64,000 nt of DNA from positions 1-64,000 of the forward strand of contig JAUTXP010000007.1 in NCBI GenBank assembly GCA_030837965.1, given 5' to 3'. The stretch is from Acidimicrobiaceae bacterium (GTDB lineage: Bacteria; Actinomycetota; Acidimicrobiia; Acidimicrobiales; JAUTXP01). Below are positions 1 to 7,617 of this stretch, in pieces. Below the pieces are notes generated by a model that ran no database searches, was not told the origin of the DNA, and saw nothing but the letters and a program-made list of their open reading frames with translations. Each line of letters opens with the position of its first letter. Positions within the stretch are counted from its first letter, which is position 1. A program made the position numbers and the translations under genes.

Positions 1-1
1 A

Positions 2-418
2 GTAGTTCTTCGTGCCCTTGGGCCAGGTCGAGTAGCCCTCGACGGTGGCGGGCATGAAGTCGCTCATCTTGATGCCGTTCTTGTCGAAGAACTCGTTGAG
101 CTTGATGTAGTGGCCTTCGGTCGCGGCCGAGCCGATCCACTGGCTGTCGCCGATCAGCAGGTCGCACAGCTTGCCCTTGGAGTTGAGCTCGTTGAGCATG
201 CGCTGCGCGAAGTTCGGCCAGGGGACGAACTCGTACTTCATCTGCACGCCGGTCTGCGCGGTGAAGTCCTTCGACAGCTCCACCAGTGCATTGGCCGGGT
301 CCCAGGCGGCCCAGCACAGCGTGAGCTGTTTGGTCTGCGCCTGCGCAGCGCCCGAAGCCAAGCCCAGCGCCGCGAGCAGCGCCGCGGCCAAAGTCGATCG
401 CCTGTTCAAGCTCTTCAT
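2..418 (-). CDS. ABC sugar transporter substrate-binding protein, N-terminal fragment (foreign-looking)
   Basis: The minus strand is open from an ATG at 418 to the left edge, giving 139 residues without a stop. The start is a Tat/Sec-like signal peptide (MKSLNRRSTLAAALLAALG, ending AAQAQ), followed by a typical family 1 solute-binding N-terminus (LTLCWAAWDPANALVELSK). In the family this lipid-free periplasmic protein delivers sugars to an ABC importer. The AQA/Q cleavage region and soluble form resemble Burkholderiales rather than an actinobacterium, which would normally use a lipobox. The C-terminus lies outside the window. It abuts a truncated gene on the other strand, so it probably does not belong to this genome. 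Confidence 0.75.
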   Translation of the reverse strand, partial: MKSLNRRSTLAAALLAALGLASGAAQAQTKQLTLCWAAWDPANALVELSKDFTAQTGVQMKYEFVPWPNFAQRMLNELNSKGKLCDLLIGDSQWIGSAATEGHYIKLNEFFDKNGIKMSDFMPATVEGYSTWPKGTKNY

Positions 419-420
419 GT
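385..420. other. Probable chimeric junction
   Basis: The signal-peptide start of the minus-strand binding protein (ATG at 416-418) meets the open reading frame of a glycosidase lacking its N-terminal part. Residues read from about 399 (RLFKLFMCSDHQW) could belong to the glycosidase, so the exact joint is blurred by a short shared stretch. Two genes of different apparent origin, one broken exactly where the other begins, suggest an assembly or library chimera rather than a natural insertion. This is inference from two truncated partners. Confidence 0.6.
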
Positions 421-836
421 GCTCCGACCACCAGTGGACGGGCGCGTACACGGCGTGGCCCGCCCAGGCCCTGTCCGCGCTGTACCGCGTGGGCCAGGCC
501 GACTTGGCCTTCGAGTGGATGAAGGGCTTGGCCGCCTCGGCCAACCAGGGGCCGTTCGGCCAGGCCCACTTCGCCGAGACCGTGATCGAGCCGGACGCGG
601 GCGGGGCCCGCAAGTCGTCGGCCAACCTGCCCTTCATCTGCGACTGGGCCTGTTCCGCGGGCGGGGCGTGGGCCAGTGTCATCATCGAGTCGCTGTTCGG
701 CGTGGAGGCCACGTTGGCCGACGGGTTGACGGCCACCCCGCAGTTCGCCGACTTCGATCCCAAGGCCCGTTTGGTGGGCCTGCGTTATCAAGGCGCGGAC
801 TACGAGGTCACGCGCGAAGGCGCCCGCCGCTTGTGA
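420..836 (+). CDS. Glycoside hydrolase, C-terminal part only (5' truncated at junction)
   Basis: The frame that ends at TGA 834-836 carries about 139 residues resembling the C-terminal part of an (alpha/alpha)6-barrel glycosidase: CSDHQWTGAYTAW, an FGQAHFAE..EPDAGGARKSSAN segment and a small beta-rich tail. The family hydrolyses sugar polymers, but the exact GH family cannot be assigned from this piece. The N-terminal part is missing because foreign sequence starts near 400. The stop overlaps the GTG of the ROK gene, and together with the sugar isomerase further on this looks like the end of a carbohydrate-use operon. Confidence 0.55.
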   Translation, partial: CSDHQWTGAYTAWPAQALSALYRVGQADLAFEWMKGLAASANQGPFGQAHFAETVIEPDAGGARKSSANLPFICDWACSAGGAWASVIIESLFGVEATLADGLTATPQFADFDPKARLVGLRYQGADYEVTREGARRL

Positions 837-1513
837 GGGTGCTGGCCTTCGACATGGGCGGCACCAGGCTGAAGGCCGCGGTGGTGGACGGCGACGCGCC
901 CTTCGAGCTGGTCGTGGCCGACACGGGATTGGCATCGGTGGCCGCGGTGGGCAAGCGGCTGCTGCCCGCCGACGCGGTGGCCATGTGCGTGCCCGGCGTC
1001 GTGAGCGCGGAAGGGGTGGTCCACGTGCTGCCCGACAAGCTGGCCGGTGTCCAAGGCACGGACGTGCGTTCGTGGCTGGGCTCGACCTTCGGGCTGCCCG
1101 TGGGCGCAGTGGTGAACGACGCCGCCGCGTGGGGGTGGGCCGAGGCCGCGGCCCGTCCGGGCCGGGGGCCGGTGCTGACGGTCACGGTGGGGACCGGGCT
1201 GGGAACGGCGTTGGTGGACGGCACGTCGGTGCGAGGGCTGTTGAGCGGACTGGCGTGGGAGGCGGCCTGCCTAGGCGGCCCAGGATCGCATGGCCCCGTC
1301 AGCCAGGCCCGACTGGCTGAGGCGCTGGCCGCCATGTGCTTGGCCCACGAGCCCGCGGTCGTGGTGGTGGGCGGCGGCCGCGCCCCCGCGGTCGACGGCT
1401 TGGCCGACATGGTGAACGAGCGCCTGGCCCCTTGGCTCGAGGTGGCCGTGGAGGCCGCGGTGTCGGGCGATGCGGGCGGCGTGATCGGCGTGGCCCGGAT
1501 GAGCGGGCCATGA
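833..1513 (+). CDS. ROK-family sugar kinase-like protein
   Basis: 226 residues starting with GTG at 833, overlapping the previous stop by four bases. The first phosphate-binding motif of ASKHA kinases is present at the N-terminus (FDMGGTRLKAAVVDG), followed by VVNDAAAWGWAEA around the catalytic Asp, TVGTGLGTALVDG as second phosphate motif and VVVVGGG as adenosine motif. ROK proteins phosphorylate hexoses such as glucose, mannose or N-acetylhexosamines. It is short for the family (about 300) and lacks the usual CxCGxxGCxE zinc loop, so it may be a minimal kinase. Placement before a mannose-6-phosphate isomerase supports a hexose substrate. Confidence 0.75.
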   Translation: MRVLAFDMGGTRLKAAVVDGDAPFELVVADTGLASVAAVGKRLLPADAVAMCVPGVVSAEGVVHVLPDKLAGVQGTDVRSWLGSTFGLPVGAVVNDAAAWGWAEAAARPGRGPVLTVTVGTGLGTALVDGTSVRGLLSGLAWEAACLGGPGSHGPVSQARLAEALAAMCLAHEPAVVVVGGGRAPAVDGLADMVNERLAPWLEVAVEAAVSGDAGGVIGVARMSGP

Positions 1514-3210
1514 GCAACTACGACAAGCAGCCGGTGGTGCCCGTCGGCTCGTCCAACGAGATCGACGTGGGCTGGGACGCCGTCGCGTCGCGGCTGGCGC
1601 GCCCGGGCGCCCGCGTGATCGTGGTCGAGTGCTATCCCGGTGTCCGCCAAGACGTCTTCGTGGAACTGTCCCGAAGGCTGGCGCCCGACGTGGGCATCGA
1701 CCCGGCCGAGTTCCGCAAGCCGGAGGCCGAGATCGACGCCATGATCCAGCCCGACCTCACCGACGACCCCGTGTTCGGTCGCCTGACTTCGCTTGCGCTG
1801 GCAGACTTCTTCGACTTCTCGCGCCTGCCGCCCGTGCCCGATGAGGGCCGCGTCCTGATCGTGGGCCAAGGCGCCTCCCTCATCACGACGGGCGACCTCT
1901 TGGTGTACGCCGACCTGCCCCGGTGGGAGATCCAACAGCGTCAGCGGGCGGGGGAGCTGGGCGACGATCGGCCTTCGGTCCTCTACAAGCGGTGCTACTT
2001 CGTGGACTGGCGAGTGGCCGACCGCCACAAGCAGCAGGTCTGGCCCGAGACCGACTTCGTCCTCGACACCACGTCGGCCCGGTCGCCCAAGTTGGTGGCG
2101 GCGGCGCGGTTCTTCGAGGGTTTGGCGGCCACGGCCCGTCGGCCTTTCAGGGTCGTGCCCTTCTTCGACCCGGCGCCGTGGGGCGGCCAGTGGATGAAGG
2201 AGGTGTGCGACCTGGACACCGACGCGCCCAACTACGGCTGGTGCTTCGACTGCGTGCCGGAGGAGAACTCGCTCCGACTGGGCTTCGGGTCGCACGCGAT
2301 CGAGGTGCCCGCCCTCGACCTCGTCCTGGCCCAGCCCGCCGCGCTGCTCGGCAACCGGGTGCACGAGTGGTTCGGTGCCGAGTTCCCGATCCGCTTCGAC
2401 TTCCTCGACACCATGGGCGGGGGCAACCTGTCGTTGCAGGTGCATCCGCTGCCCGCCTACATCGCCGAGCACTTCGGCCTGCACTACACCCAGGACGAGA
2501 GCTACTACATGCTCGACGCGGGACCGGACGCGACGGTGTTCCTCGGCCTGCGCCCCGGCGTCGACCCCGAGGCCATGGCCGCCGACCTGCGCAGCGCGGA
2601 CCGGGGCGAGGGCCCGTTCCCCGCCGAGCAGTACGTGAACCGGTTCCCGGCCAAGAAGCACGACCACTTCCTGATCCCGGCGGGCACCGTCCACTGTTCG
2701 GGGGCCGACGGCATGGTGCTGGAGATCAGCGCCACGCCGTTCATCTTCACGTTCAAGCTGTGGGACTGGGATCGGCTCGGCTTGGACGGGCTGCCCCGGC
2801 CGGTGTCCGTCGAGCACGGCTTGCGCAACATCCAATGGGACAGGGACAAGCCGTGGGTCGAGGCCAACCTGGTGAACCGCATTACATCGGTCGCCGAGGG
2901 GGAGGGCTGGCGCGAGGAGCGCACCGGCCTGCACGAGGCCGAGTTCATCGAGACCAGACGCCACTGGTTCCACGGACCCGTGCCCCACGCGGCCACGGGC
3001 GGTGTCTGCGTGCTCAACCTGGTGGAGGGCCAAGAGGCGGTGGTGACCTCGCCTGACCGGGCCTTCGACCCCTTCGCGGTCCACTACGCGGAGACGTTCA
3101 TCGTCCCCGCCGACGCCGGTCCGTTCACAGTGACACCGTCGGCCCGCGCCGGTGCCGGCTCGGCCCACGGCCCGTCGGCCATGGCCACCATCAAGGCCTT
3201 CGTCCGATGA
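1510..3210 (+). CDS. manA: Class I mannose-6-phosphate isomerase (long form)
   Basis: 566 residues from ATG 1510, overlapping the ROK stop (ATGA). The C-terminal two thirds hold the metal site of phosphomannose isomerases: SLQVHP (Gln and His), TQDESYYML (Glu) and IPAGTVHCSG (His). Members interconvert mannose-6-phosphate and fructose-6-phosphate. The N-terminal ~200 residues (VVECYPGVRQD, LLVYADLPRWEIQQRQ) belong to the long-form clade and are absent from E. coli ManA; their role is not known to me. Downstream overlap of four bases with the next gene implies one operon. Substrate is inferred from family. Confidence 0.85.
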   Translation: MSNYDKQPVVPVGSSNEIDVGWDAVASRLARPGARVIVVECYPGVRQDVFVELSRRLAPDVGIDPAEFRKPEAEIDAMIQPDLTDDPVFGRLTSLALADFFDFSRLPPVPDEGRVLIVGQGASLITTGDLLVYADLPRWEIQQRQRAGELGDDRPSVLYKRCYFVDWRVADRHKQQVWPETDFVLDTTSARSPKLVAAARFFEGLAATARRPFRVVPFFDPAPWGGQWMKEVCDLDTDAPNYGWCFDCVPEENSLRLGFGSHAIEVPALDLVLAQPAALLGNRVHEWFGAEFPIRFDFLDTMGGGNLSLQVHPLPAYIAEHFGLHYTQDESYYMLDAGPDATVFLGLRPGVDPEAMAADLRSADRGEGPFPAEQYVNRFPAKKHDHFLIPAGTVHCSGADGMVLEISATPFIFTFKLWDWDRLGLDGLPRPVSVEHGLRNIQWDRDKPWVEANLVNRITSVAEGEGWREERTGLHEAEFIETRRHWFHGPVPHAATGGVCVLNLVEGQEAVVTSPDRAFDPFAVHYAETFIVPADAGPFTVTPSARAGAGSAHGPSAMATIKAFVR

Positions 3211-4916
3211 CGGACGGTGCCGCGGCAGCGATCGACGAGCCGGGTCGTCCTCCCCGTCCCCCTCGTCTGCCCGTGCTGCTTCAAGCCGGGGTGGTGGCCG
3301 TGGTGTTGGGCGTGGTGGCCGCGGTCTCGTTGACGGCCCGGCAGCCGCCGCCCCCGACGGTGGCCGAGTACGCGCCCCAGGCCGTGTCCCAGATCACCCA
3401 GGCCCCCGTTGAGCAGTCGGTCGACCCCGGCCGTGGCGGCGTGCAGCAGACGACCACGACCACCGCGCCAGGCTCGGATGGCAAAGGCGTCGGGTCGTCG
3501 TCCAGCACGACGACGACCACGGCGCGAGCAGTCGTCGAAAAGCCGCGGGTCCGCCATTGCGTGGGCGATCCGGGTCGCCAGATCGAGGACCCCCAGTCGC
3601 CGCCGTGCGTGCCCTACTTCGACCCGAAGACGAGCAACGGCGGGTCGACGTGGCGGGGTGTGGGGCCGGACGCCATCAACGTCTTTTGGACCCCGGACTT
3701 CCTCGAGACCAACGTCTTCGTGGAGGACATGGCCAACTTCTTCAACGCCCGCTTCGAGTTCTACGGGCGCAAGCTGGTGATGAACCGGCAGAACCCGCGA
3801 CCTGGCGACGCCGACCCCACGGCCATGCAGGCCGATGCCCAGGACGCCTATGACCTGGCGTCGTTCGCGGCCCTGAACTATTCGGCTCGCTCCGGCGCGG
3901 AGTATTCGTTCTACGACGCTGCGGCCCGGCTCAAGATCGTCAGCGTGGCCCATCGGGTCCAGGCCCAGGCCACCGACGCCCACTTCCGGCGCCAGTCGCC
4001 GTACGAGTGGAGCTCGGTACCCACGGTCGACTCGATGCTGCGCAACTACGGGCAGTTCTTGTGCGGGTCGCTAGCGGGCAGGCCGCCCAAGTACGCGGGC
4101 GGCACCACCGCGGGCGCGCCCAAGCGGGTGTTCGGCGTCATCGTCCAGGAAGCCGCCGACGGGTCCCGGCCCGACCTCAAGCCCTTGCAGGACGAGATGA
4201 CGCGCTGCGACGCGTCGATTGCGGCCACCGTCAACGACCGGGTCACGTCGGCCACCGGCCGCACCGGACAAGCCGTCATCGCGGCCATGACCGACGCCGA
4301 CGTCACGTCGATCATCTGCCTGTGCGACGGCAAGGAGCTGCGGGAGACGATCATGCCCGCGGCCTCGGCCCAGTTGTACGAGCCCGAATGGCTGGTGGGC
4401 AGCTACCTCGACAACGACTTGGACAACTCGTTGAACGGGGCCCCGAACGACCAGTCGGCCCACGTGCTCGGGCTGGTCTTCCGCAACAAGCTGTTGGCCA
4501 AGCAGGACATGCCGTTCTACTGGGCGTTGAAGGAGGCCAACCCCACGTCGGACCCGCAGGGCGGCGCGTACTACTCGGTGGCGGCCCGATACTCCTCGCT
4601 ACTGGTGCTGGCGTCCGGCATCCAGATGGCGGGGCCGCACCTCACGCCCGACACGTTCGCGGCCGGGCTGCTGCGCACTCGATGGGCCAACCCGGGCGCG
4701 GGTGCGCCGCCGTACTTCCAGGCCCCGGCCGGCTTCGACGGCGGCAGGCGCACGTTCATAGACGACGCCTCCATGTTCTGGCTCGATCCGAACCGCCAGA
4801 GCACGGTCGACCCGCAGAACACGGGGGCCGTCTGCTACGTGCGGCGGGGGGAGCGCCACCGTCTGGGCGACTGGCCCACCGGCGACCAGCCCTTCTTCAC
4901 CCAGCCCTGCTCGTAG
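3207..4916 (+). CDS. Exported periplasmic-binding-fold protein with Thr-rich linker
   Basis: 569 residues. A single membrane-spanning segment lies at about residues 24-44, then a Pro/Thr/Ser linker rich in TTTTT stretches (about 70-110), then a ~430-residue extracellular domain. That domain (PDAINVFWTPDF, a CDGKELRETIMPAA segment, LASGIQMAGPHLTPDTFAAGL) resembles type I periplasmic-binding-fold proteins such as the branched-chain amino-acid receptors, but I do not recognise a ligand. ATG 3207 overlaps the manA stop by four bases, so it may sense or bind a sugar or glycan handled by this operon. Several cysteines are conserved-looking (RHCVGD, PPCVPY, QPCS). Confidence 0.65.
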   Translation: MTDGAAAAIDEPGRPPRPPRLPVLLQAGVVAVVLGVVAAVSLTARQPPPPTVAEYAPQAVSQITQAPVEQSVDPGRGGVQQTTTTTAPGSDGKGVGSSSSTTTTTARAVVEKPRVRHCVGDPGRQIEDPQSPPCVPYFDPKTSNGGSTWRGVGPDAINVFWTPDFLETNVFVEDMANFFNARFEFYGRKLVMNRQNPRPGDADPTAMQADAQDAYDLASFAALNYSARSGAEYSFYDAAARLKIVSVAHRVQAQATDAHFRRQSPYEWSSVPTVDSMLRNYGQFLCGSLAGRPPKYAGGTTAGAPKRVFGVIVQEAADGSRPDLKPLQDEMTRCDASIAATVNDRVTSATGRTGQAVIAAMTDADVTSIICLCDGKELRETIMPAASAQLYEPEWLVGSYLDNDLDNSLNGAPNDQSAHVLGLVFRNKLLAKQDMPFYWALKEANPTSDPQGGAYYSVAARYSSLLVLASGIQMAGPHLTPDTFAAGLLRTRWANPGAGAPPYFQAPAGFDGGRRTFIDDASMFWLDPNRQSTVDPQNTGAVCYVRRGERHRLGDWPTGDQPFFTQPCS

Positions 4917-4923
4917 ACGCGAA

Positions 4924-4965
4924 CTGGGGGACATGGTGGTCTTGGGCGACCACCATGTCCCCCAG
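4924..4965. terminator. Perfect 18-bp inverted repeat between convergent genes
   Basis: Arms CTGGGGGACATGGTGGTC (4924-4941) and its exact complement (4948-4965) flank a 6-base loop. It sits eight bases after the stop of the exported protein and 31 bases before the stop of the convergent CAP gene, so it can fold on either transcript. No T-run follows on either strand, so this is a stem-only, bidirectional terminator candidate rather than a classical one. Confidence 0.6.
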
Positions 4966-4996
4966 TCGGAGGGGCTTTGGGTTGGAGGGGGAAGGG

Positions 4997-6241
4997 TTAG
5001 GCGGCGGACAGGCCGACGATGGGCTGGTTCAGGGGGATGTTGGTCAAGGCCCCGTCGAACTCGGCCGCACCGAACGCAGCCACGTGGCCGGCCGAGGTGA
5101 CTAGGCGGTAGCCGCCGCCCTTGGGCGCAGCGGCCATGCCCACGACGGGCGAGCCGAGGTACTGCCCGGCGCCCGAGCCGTAGAAGCCCGCGTCGCCGAA
5201 GGAGAAGATGCCGCCGTCAGAGGCCACGAACCAGTAGCCGTTGCCGACCGGGTTGGCGGCCATGGCCACGATGGGCTGGTTGAGCTTGAGGCCGCCGGTC
5301 GAGCCGTAGAAGCCTGCGTCGCCGAAGGCGAAGATCCCGCCGTCCCGGGCGACCAGCCAGTAGCCCCTGCCGCTGCGGGTGGAGGCCATGCCCACGATGG
5401 GCTGGTTCAGCTTCAGTGCGCCGGTCGAGCCGTAGAAGGCCGCGTCGCCGAAGGAGAAGATGCCGCCGTCCCGGGCGACCAGCCAGTAGCCGTTGCCCGA
5501 GGGCGTGGCCGCCATGCCCACGATGGGCTGGTTCAGCGGGGCGCCGCCTGCGGAGCCGAAGAACGGGGCGCCGAAGGAGAAGATGCCGCCGTCGGCAGCC
5601 ACGAACCAGTAGCCGCCGCACTTGCACTTGGCCATGCCCACGATGGGCTGATTGAGGCGGAGGTTCCCGGTCGAGCCCTTGAAGCCGGCCACACCGAAGG
5701 AGAAGATGCCGCCGTCGCGGGCCACCAGCCAGTAGCCCTGGGTCGGGTTGCTGGGCGCGGACTGGGCCGAGGGGGAGGAAGGGGCGGGGGCGGAGGCCGA
5801 GTTCTCGAAGTCCTCGGTCACCCACATGGTCCCGTTGGCCACGACCACGCCGATCCCCACGGCGTTGTACTCCGAGTCGATCAGGTTGGCGTAGTGGTGG
5901 GGGCTGTTGACGAAGGCGTTGTGGATTGTCTGGACGTCGCCGCCGTAGCCCACGTTCTCGCCGATCTTCATCCAGTCCGAAGGAGCCTGGGCCTGGTAGT
6001 CGGGGTTGTGGGCCAGCGTCTTGGTGGCGGCCATGTGGGAGGCCCAGTTGCGGGCCACCGTGACCAGGCGGGGGTCGACGGCCAGCGGCCGGAGCCCCTT
6101 CGACGCACGAAGCTGGTTGATGGCGTTGACGAACGCCGTCTCGGCGTCGGCGTCGGCCGCCGATGCCGCCGGTGCCAAGGCCAGACATCCGGCCAGGAGA
6201 ACGGCCAAGACCACGGTGATACGAGCCAGTCGCATTGCCAT
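4997..6241 (-). CDS. Secreted CAP-domain protein with six beta-propeller-like repeats
   Basis: 414 residues. Signal peptide at 1-29 (LAVLLAGCLALAPAASAAD); CAP/SCP-PR1 domain about 33-165 (INQLRASKGLRPLAVD, WASHMAATK, GENVGYGG); then six tandem repeats of about 41 residues built on GYWLVARDGGIFSFG and LNQPIVGMA, the last one degenerate (GYRLVTSAGHVAAFG). Repeat 1 is distinguished by KCKCGG. CAP domains occur in secreted, often surface-acting proteins; the repeats are common in acidimicrobial secreted proteins and probably form a beta-propeller. A good ribosome site (GGAGGGG) precedes ATG 6241. Expression is probably controlled by the c-di-GMP riboswitch 40 bases upstream, which suggests a role in surface attachment. 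Confidence 0.85.
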   Translation of the reverse strand: MAMRLARITVVLAVLLAGCLALAPAASAADADAETAFVNAINQLRASKGLRPLAVDPRLVTVARNWASHMAATKTLAHNPDYQAQAPSDWMKIGENVGYGGDVQTIHNAFVNSPHHYANLIDSEYNAVGIGVVVANGTMWVTEDFENSASAPAPSSPSAQSAPSNPTQGYWLVARDGGIFSFGVAGFKGSTGNLRLNQPIVGMAKCKCGGYWFVAADGGIFSFGAPFFGSAGGAPLNQPIVGMAATPSGNGYWLVARDGGIFSFGDAAFYGSTGALKLNQPIVGMASTRSGRGYWLVARDGGIFAFGDAGFYGSTGGLKLNQPIVAMAANPVGNGYWFVASDGGIFSFGDAGFYGSGAGQYLGSPVVGMAAAPKGGGYRLVTSAGHVAAFGAAEFDGALTNIPLNQPIVGLSAA

Positions 6242-6280
6242 CGAACCCCTCCAAGGGTGTGAGGCCCACGGGAGCGCGAT

Positions 6281-6361
6281 GGCCCCATTCGGCAGCCCGG
6301 CGGCCTTGGGTTTCCCTTTAGGTCCGTGGCTTTGCGTCTCCCTGGTTTCCCAGGGGTTGCC
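6281..6361 (-). promoter_or_regulatory. c-di-GMP-I (GEMM-I) riboswitch
   Basis: Read on the minus strand, this leader holds the GEMM core in order: GGCAACCCCTGGGAAACCAG (P2 capped by a GAAA tetraloop), then GACGCAAAGCCACGGACCTA, then a P3 arm ending GCCGCCGGGCTGCCGAATGG. These match the Vc2-type consensus (GGGACGCAAAGCC, GGCCUAAACC, GGGUUACCGAUGG). GEMM-I aptamers bind c-di-GMP; a GEMM-Ib variant prefers cGAMP. It ends about 40 bases before the CAP gene start, so translation or termination control of that gene is likely. Identification by eye from conserved blocks; covariance search would settle it. Confidence 0.88.
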
Positions 6362-6509
6362 TTTGTCGTGGGTACTGCTGTTGTTTTCTCACAGAGAGTG
6401 TCGGCAGGGATGGGGCGTGGCTTTACCCTTGGTTGGTCCCATCGGGACGAATCAGGACGTTCCGCTCCCGCCATGTCCCAGCGGCCGTTCGTGCTCTACG
6501 GTCGCTGTC

Positions 6510-6998
6510 ATGTGGAGCCGGGGGCGTTCGACGCGCACTGTGACCGTGATGGCCGTCCTCACGGCTCTCGTCATGCTGGCCGGTGCGGTGCTGTCGGCTC
6601 CGGGGGCGCAGGCCGGGGGGTGGATCAAGGGGGCCAACTCGGTCACCTTCACCTATGACGCCGGCCATCCCGACCAGACCGTGGTCACCTCGTCCAGCGT
6701 GATGACCCGCACGCCCGGCCAGCCCGTGGTGCTGACCATCTCCGTCGCGCCCCACGGCCACGCCGCCGCCGTGCGGGCCACGCTGCGCAACCCGTCCTCG
6801 GGGCCGGCCGCCTTCGGGCCGGGCGGCGTCGTCGTGCGGGCCATGGTCACCCAGGGCCGGCGCGCCCGGGGCGCGGCGTGGGTCGTGCGAGCACCCGGCC
6901 TGACCGGCCTGGCCCCAGGCCAGTCGGTCGACGTGGCCGGCGTCTTCCCCCTGCCCAACCCCGGCACCTACACCGTCACCGCCACCGGCCTCACCTAA
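6510..6998 (+). CDS. Small secreted protein of unknown function
   Basis: 162 residues from ATG 6510. A signal peptide covers about residues 1-37 (VMAVLTALVMLAGAVLSAPGAQA). The mature part is a single beta-rich domain (SVTFTYDAG, LTISVAPHGHAAAVRATLRN, TGLAPGQSVDVAGVFPL, GTYTVTATGLT) that looks immunoglobulin-like. No catalytic motif is visible. It is divergent from the riboswitch-controlled CAP gene, with about 270 bases between starts, and is followed by a strong palindrome. Function unknown. Confidence 0.6.
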   Translation: MWSRGRSTRTVTVMAVLTALVMLAGAVLSAPGAQAGGWIKGANSVTFTYDAGHPDQTVVTSSSVMTRTPGQPVVLTISVAPHGHAAAVRATLRNPSSGPAAFGPGGVVVRAMVTQGRRARGAAWVVRAPGLTGLAPGQSVDVAGVFPLPNPGTYTVTATGLT

Positions 6999-7053
6999 CG
7001 AGCCCGCCTACCCCCGCCCCCCGGCCGCCCCGCACCCGGCCCACCCCGGCCCG

Positions 7054-7102
7054 CATTTGGGCGCAGTTGACCACCGAGGCGGTGTCGAACTGCGCCCAAA
7101 TG
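7054..7102. terminator. 15-bp inverted repeat with nested stem
   Basis: Arms CATTTGGGCGCAGTT (7054-7068) and the exact complement (7088-7102) enclose a 19-base loop that can itself pair (CACC with GGTG). It lies between two same-strand genes, 56 bases after one stop and 32 before the next start. No T-run follows, so it may be a terminator for the upstream gene or a structured leader for OsmC. Confidence 0.5.
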
Positions 7103-7133
7103 GCACAAGGGCCACAGCGCGTAGGCTGACGGC

Positions 7134-7571
7134 ATGCCGATTCGATCTGCTGACGCCCGTTGGGAAGGCTCGCTCCGCGAGGGCAAGGGCACCATGCGCC
7201 TGGCGGGGGGCGCCTACGACGGGCCCTACTCGTTCTCGTCCCGCTTTGAGGACGGCACCGGCACCAACCCCGAGGAGCTGTTGGGCGCGGCCCACGCGGG
7301 CTGCTTCTCCATGGCCCTGTCGGGCGCATTGGGGCGGGCGGGCCACGACCCCGAGAGCGTGAGCACGACGGCGGCCGTCCACCTGGACAAGGCCGAGTCC
7401 GGCTTCGCCATCACCCGCATCCACCTCACCACCACGGCCGTGGTGCCCGGGATCGACCAGGCCCAGTTCGACCAGATCGCCCAGGAGGCCAAGCAGAACT
7501 GCCCGGTCTCCAAGGCCCTGGCCGGCGTCGACATCACCCTGGACGCCACTCTCGAGGCCACCCTCGCCTGA
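7134..7571 (+). CDS. OsmC/Ohr-family peroxide-detoxifying protein
   Basis: 145 residues, the usual OsmC length. The two redox cysteines are in place: Cys57 in AAHAGCFSMAL and Cys123 in QNCPVSKAL, with Glu47/48 in the NPEELL motif. These proteins reduce organic hydroperoxides through a cysteine pair, using lipoyl or other thiol donors. The spacing of the cysteines and the NPEELLGAAHAGC motif favour the OsmC branch over Ohr. No regulator of the OhrR type is adjacent. Confidence 0.88.
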   Translation: MPIRSADARWEGSLREGKGTMRLAGGAYDGPYSFSSRFEDGTGTNPEELLGAAHAGCFSMALSGALGRAGHDPESVSTTAAVHLDKAESGFAITRIHLTTTAVVPGIDQAQFDQIAQEAKQNCPVSKALAGVDITLDATLEATLA

Positions 7572-7617
7572 CCGGGCCCAGACGGACCGGCCACAACCCG
7601 CCCCTACCCTGGCGGAC

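Noticed and set aside
171-416. Plus-strand reading frame that extends the glycosidase to the left
   Set aside because: It is the antisense of the binding-protein signal peptide and domain; the codon pattern fits the minus strand.
6242-6509. A T-box or other amino-acid riboswitch for the gene at 6510
   Set aside because: The conserved blocks are on the minus strand and fit the GEMM-I pattern for the CAP gene, not a plus-strand leader.
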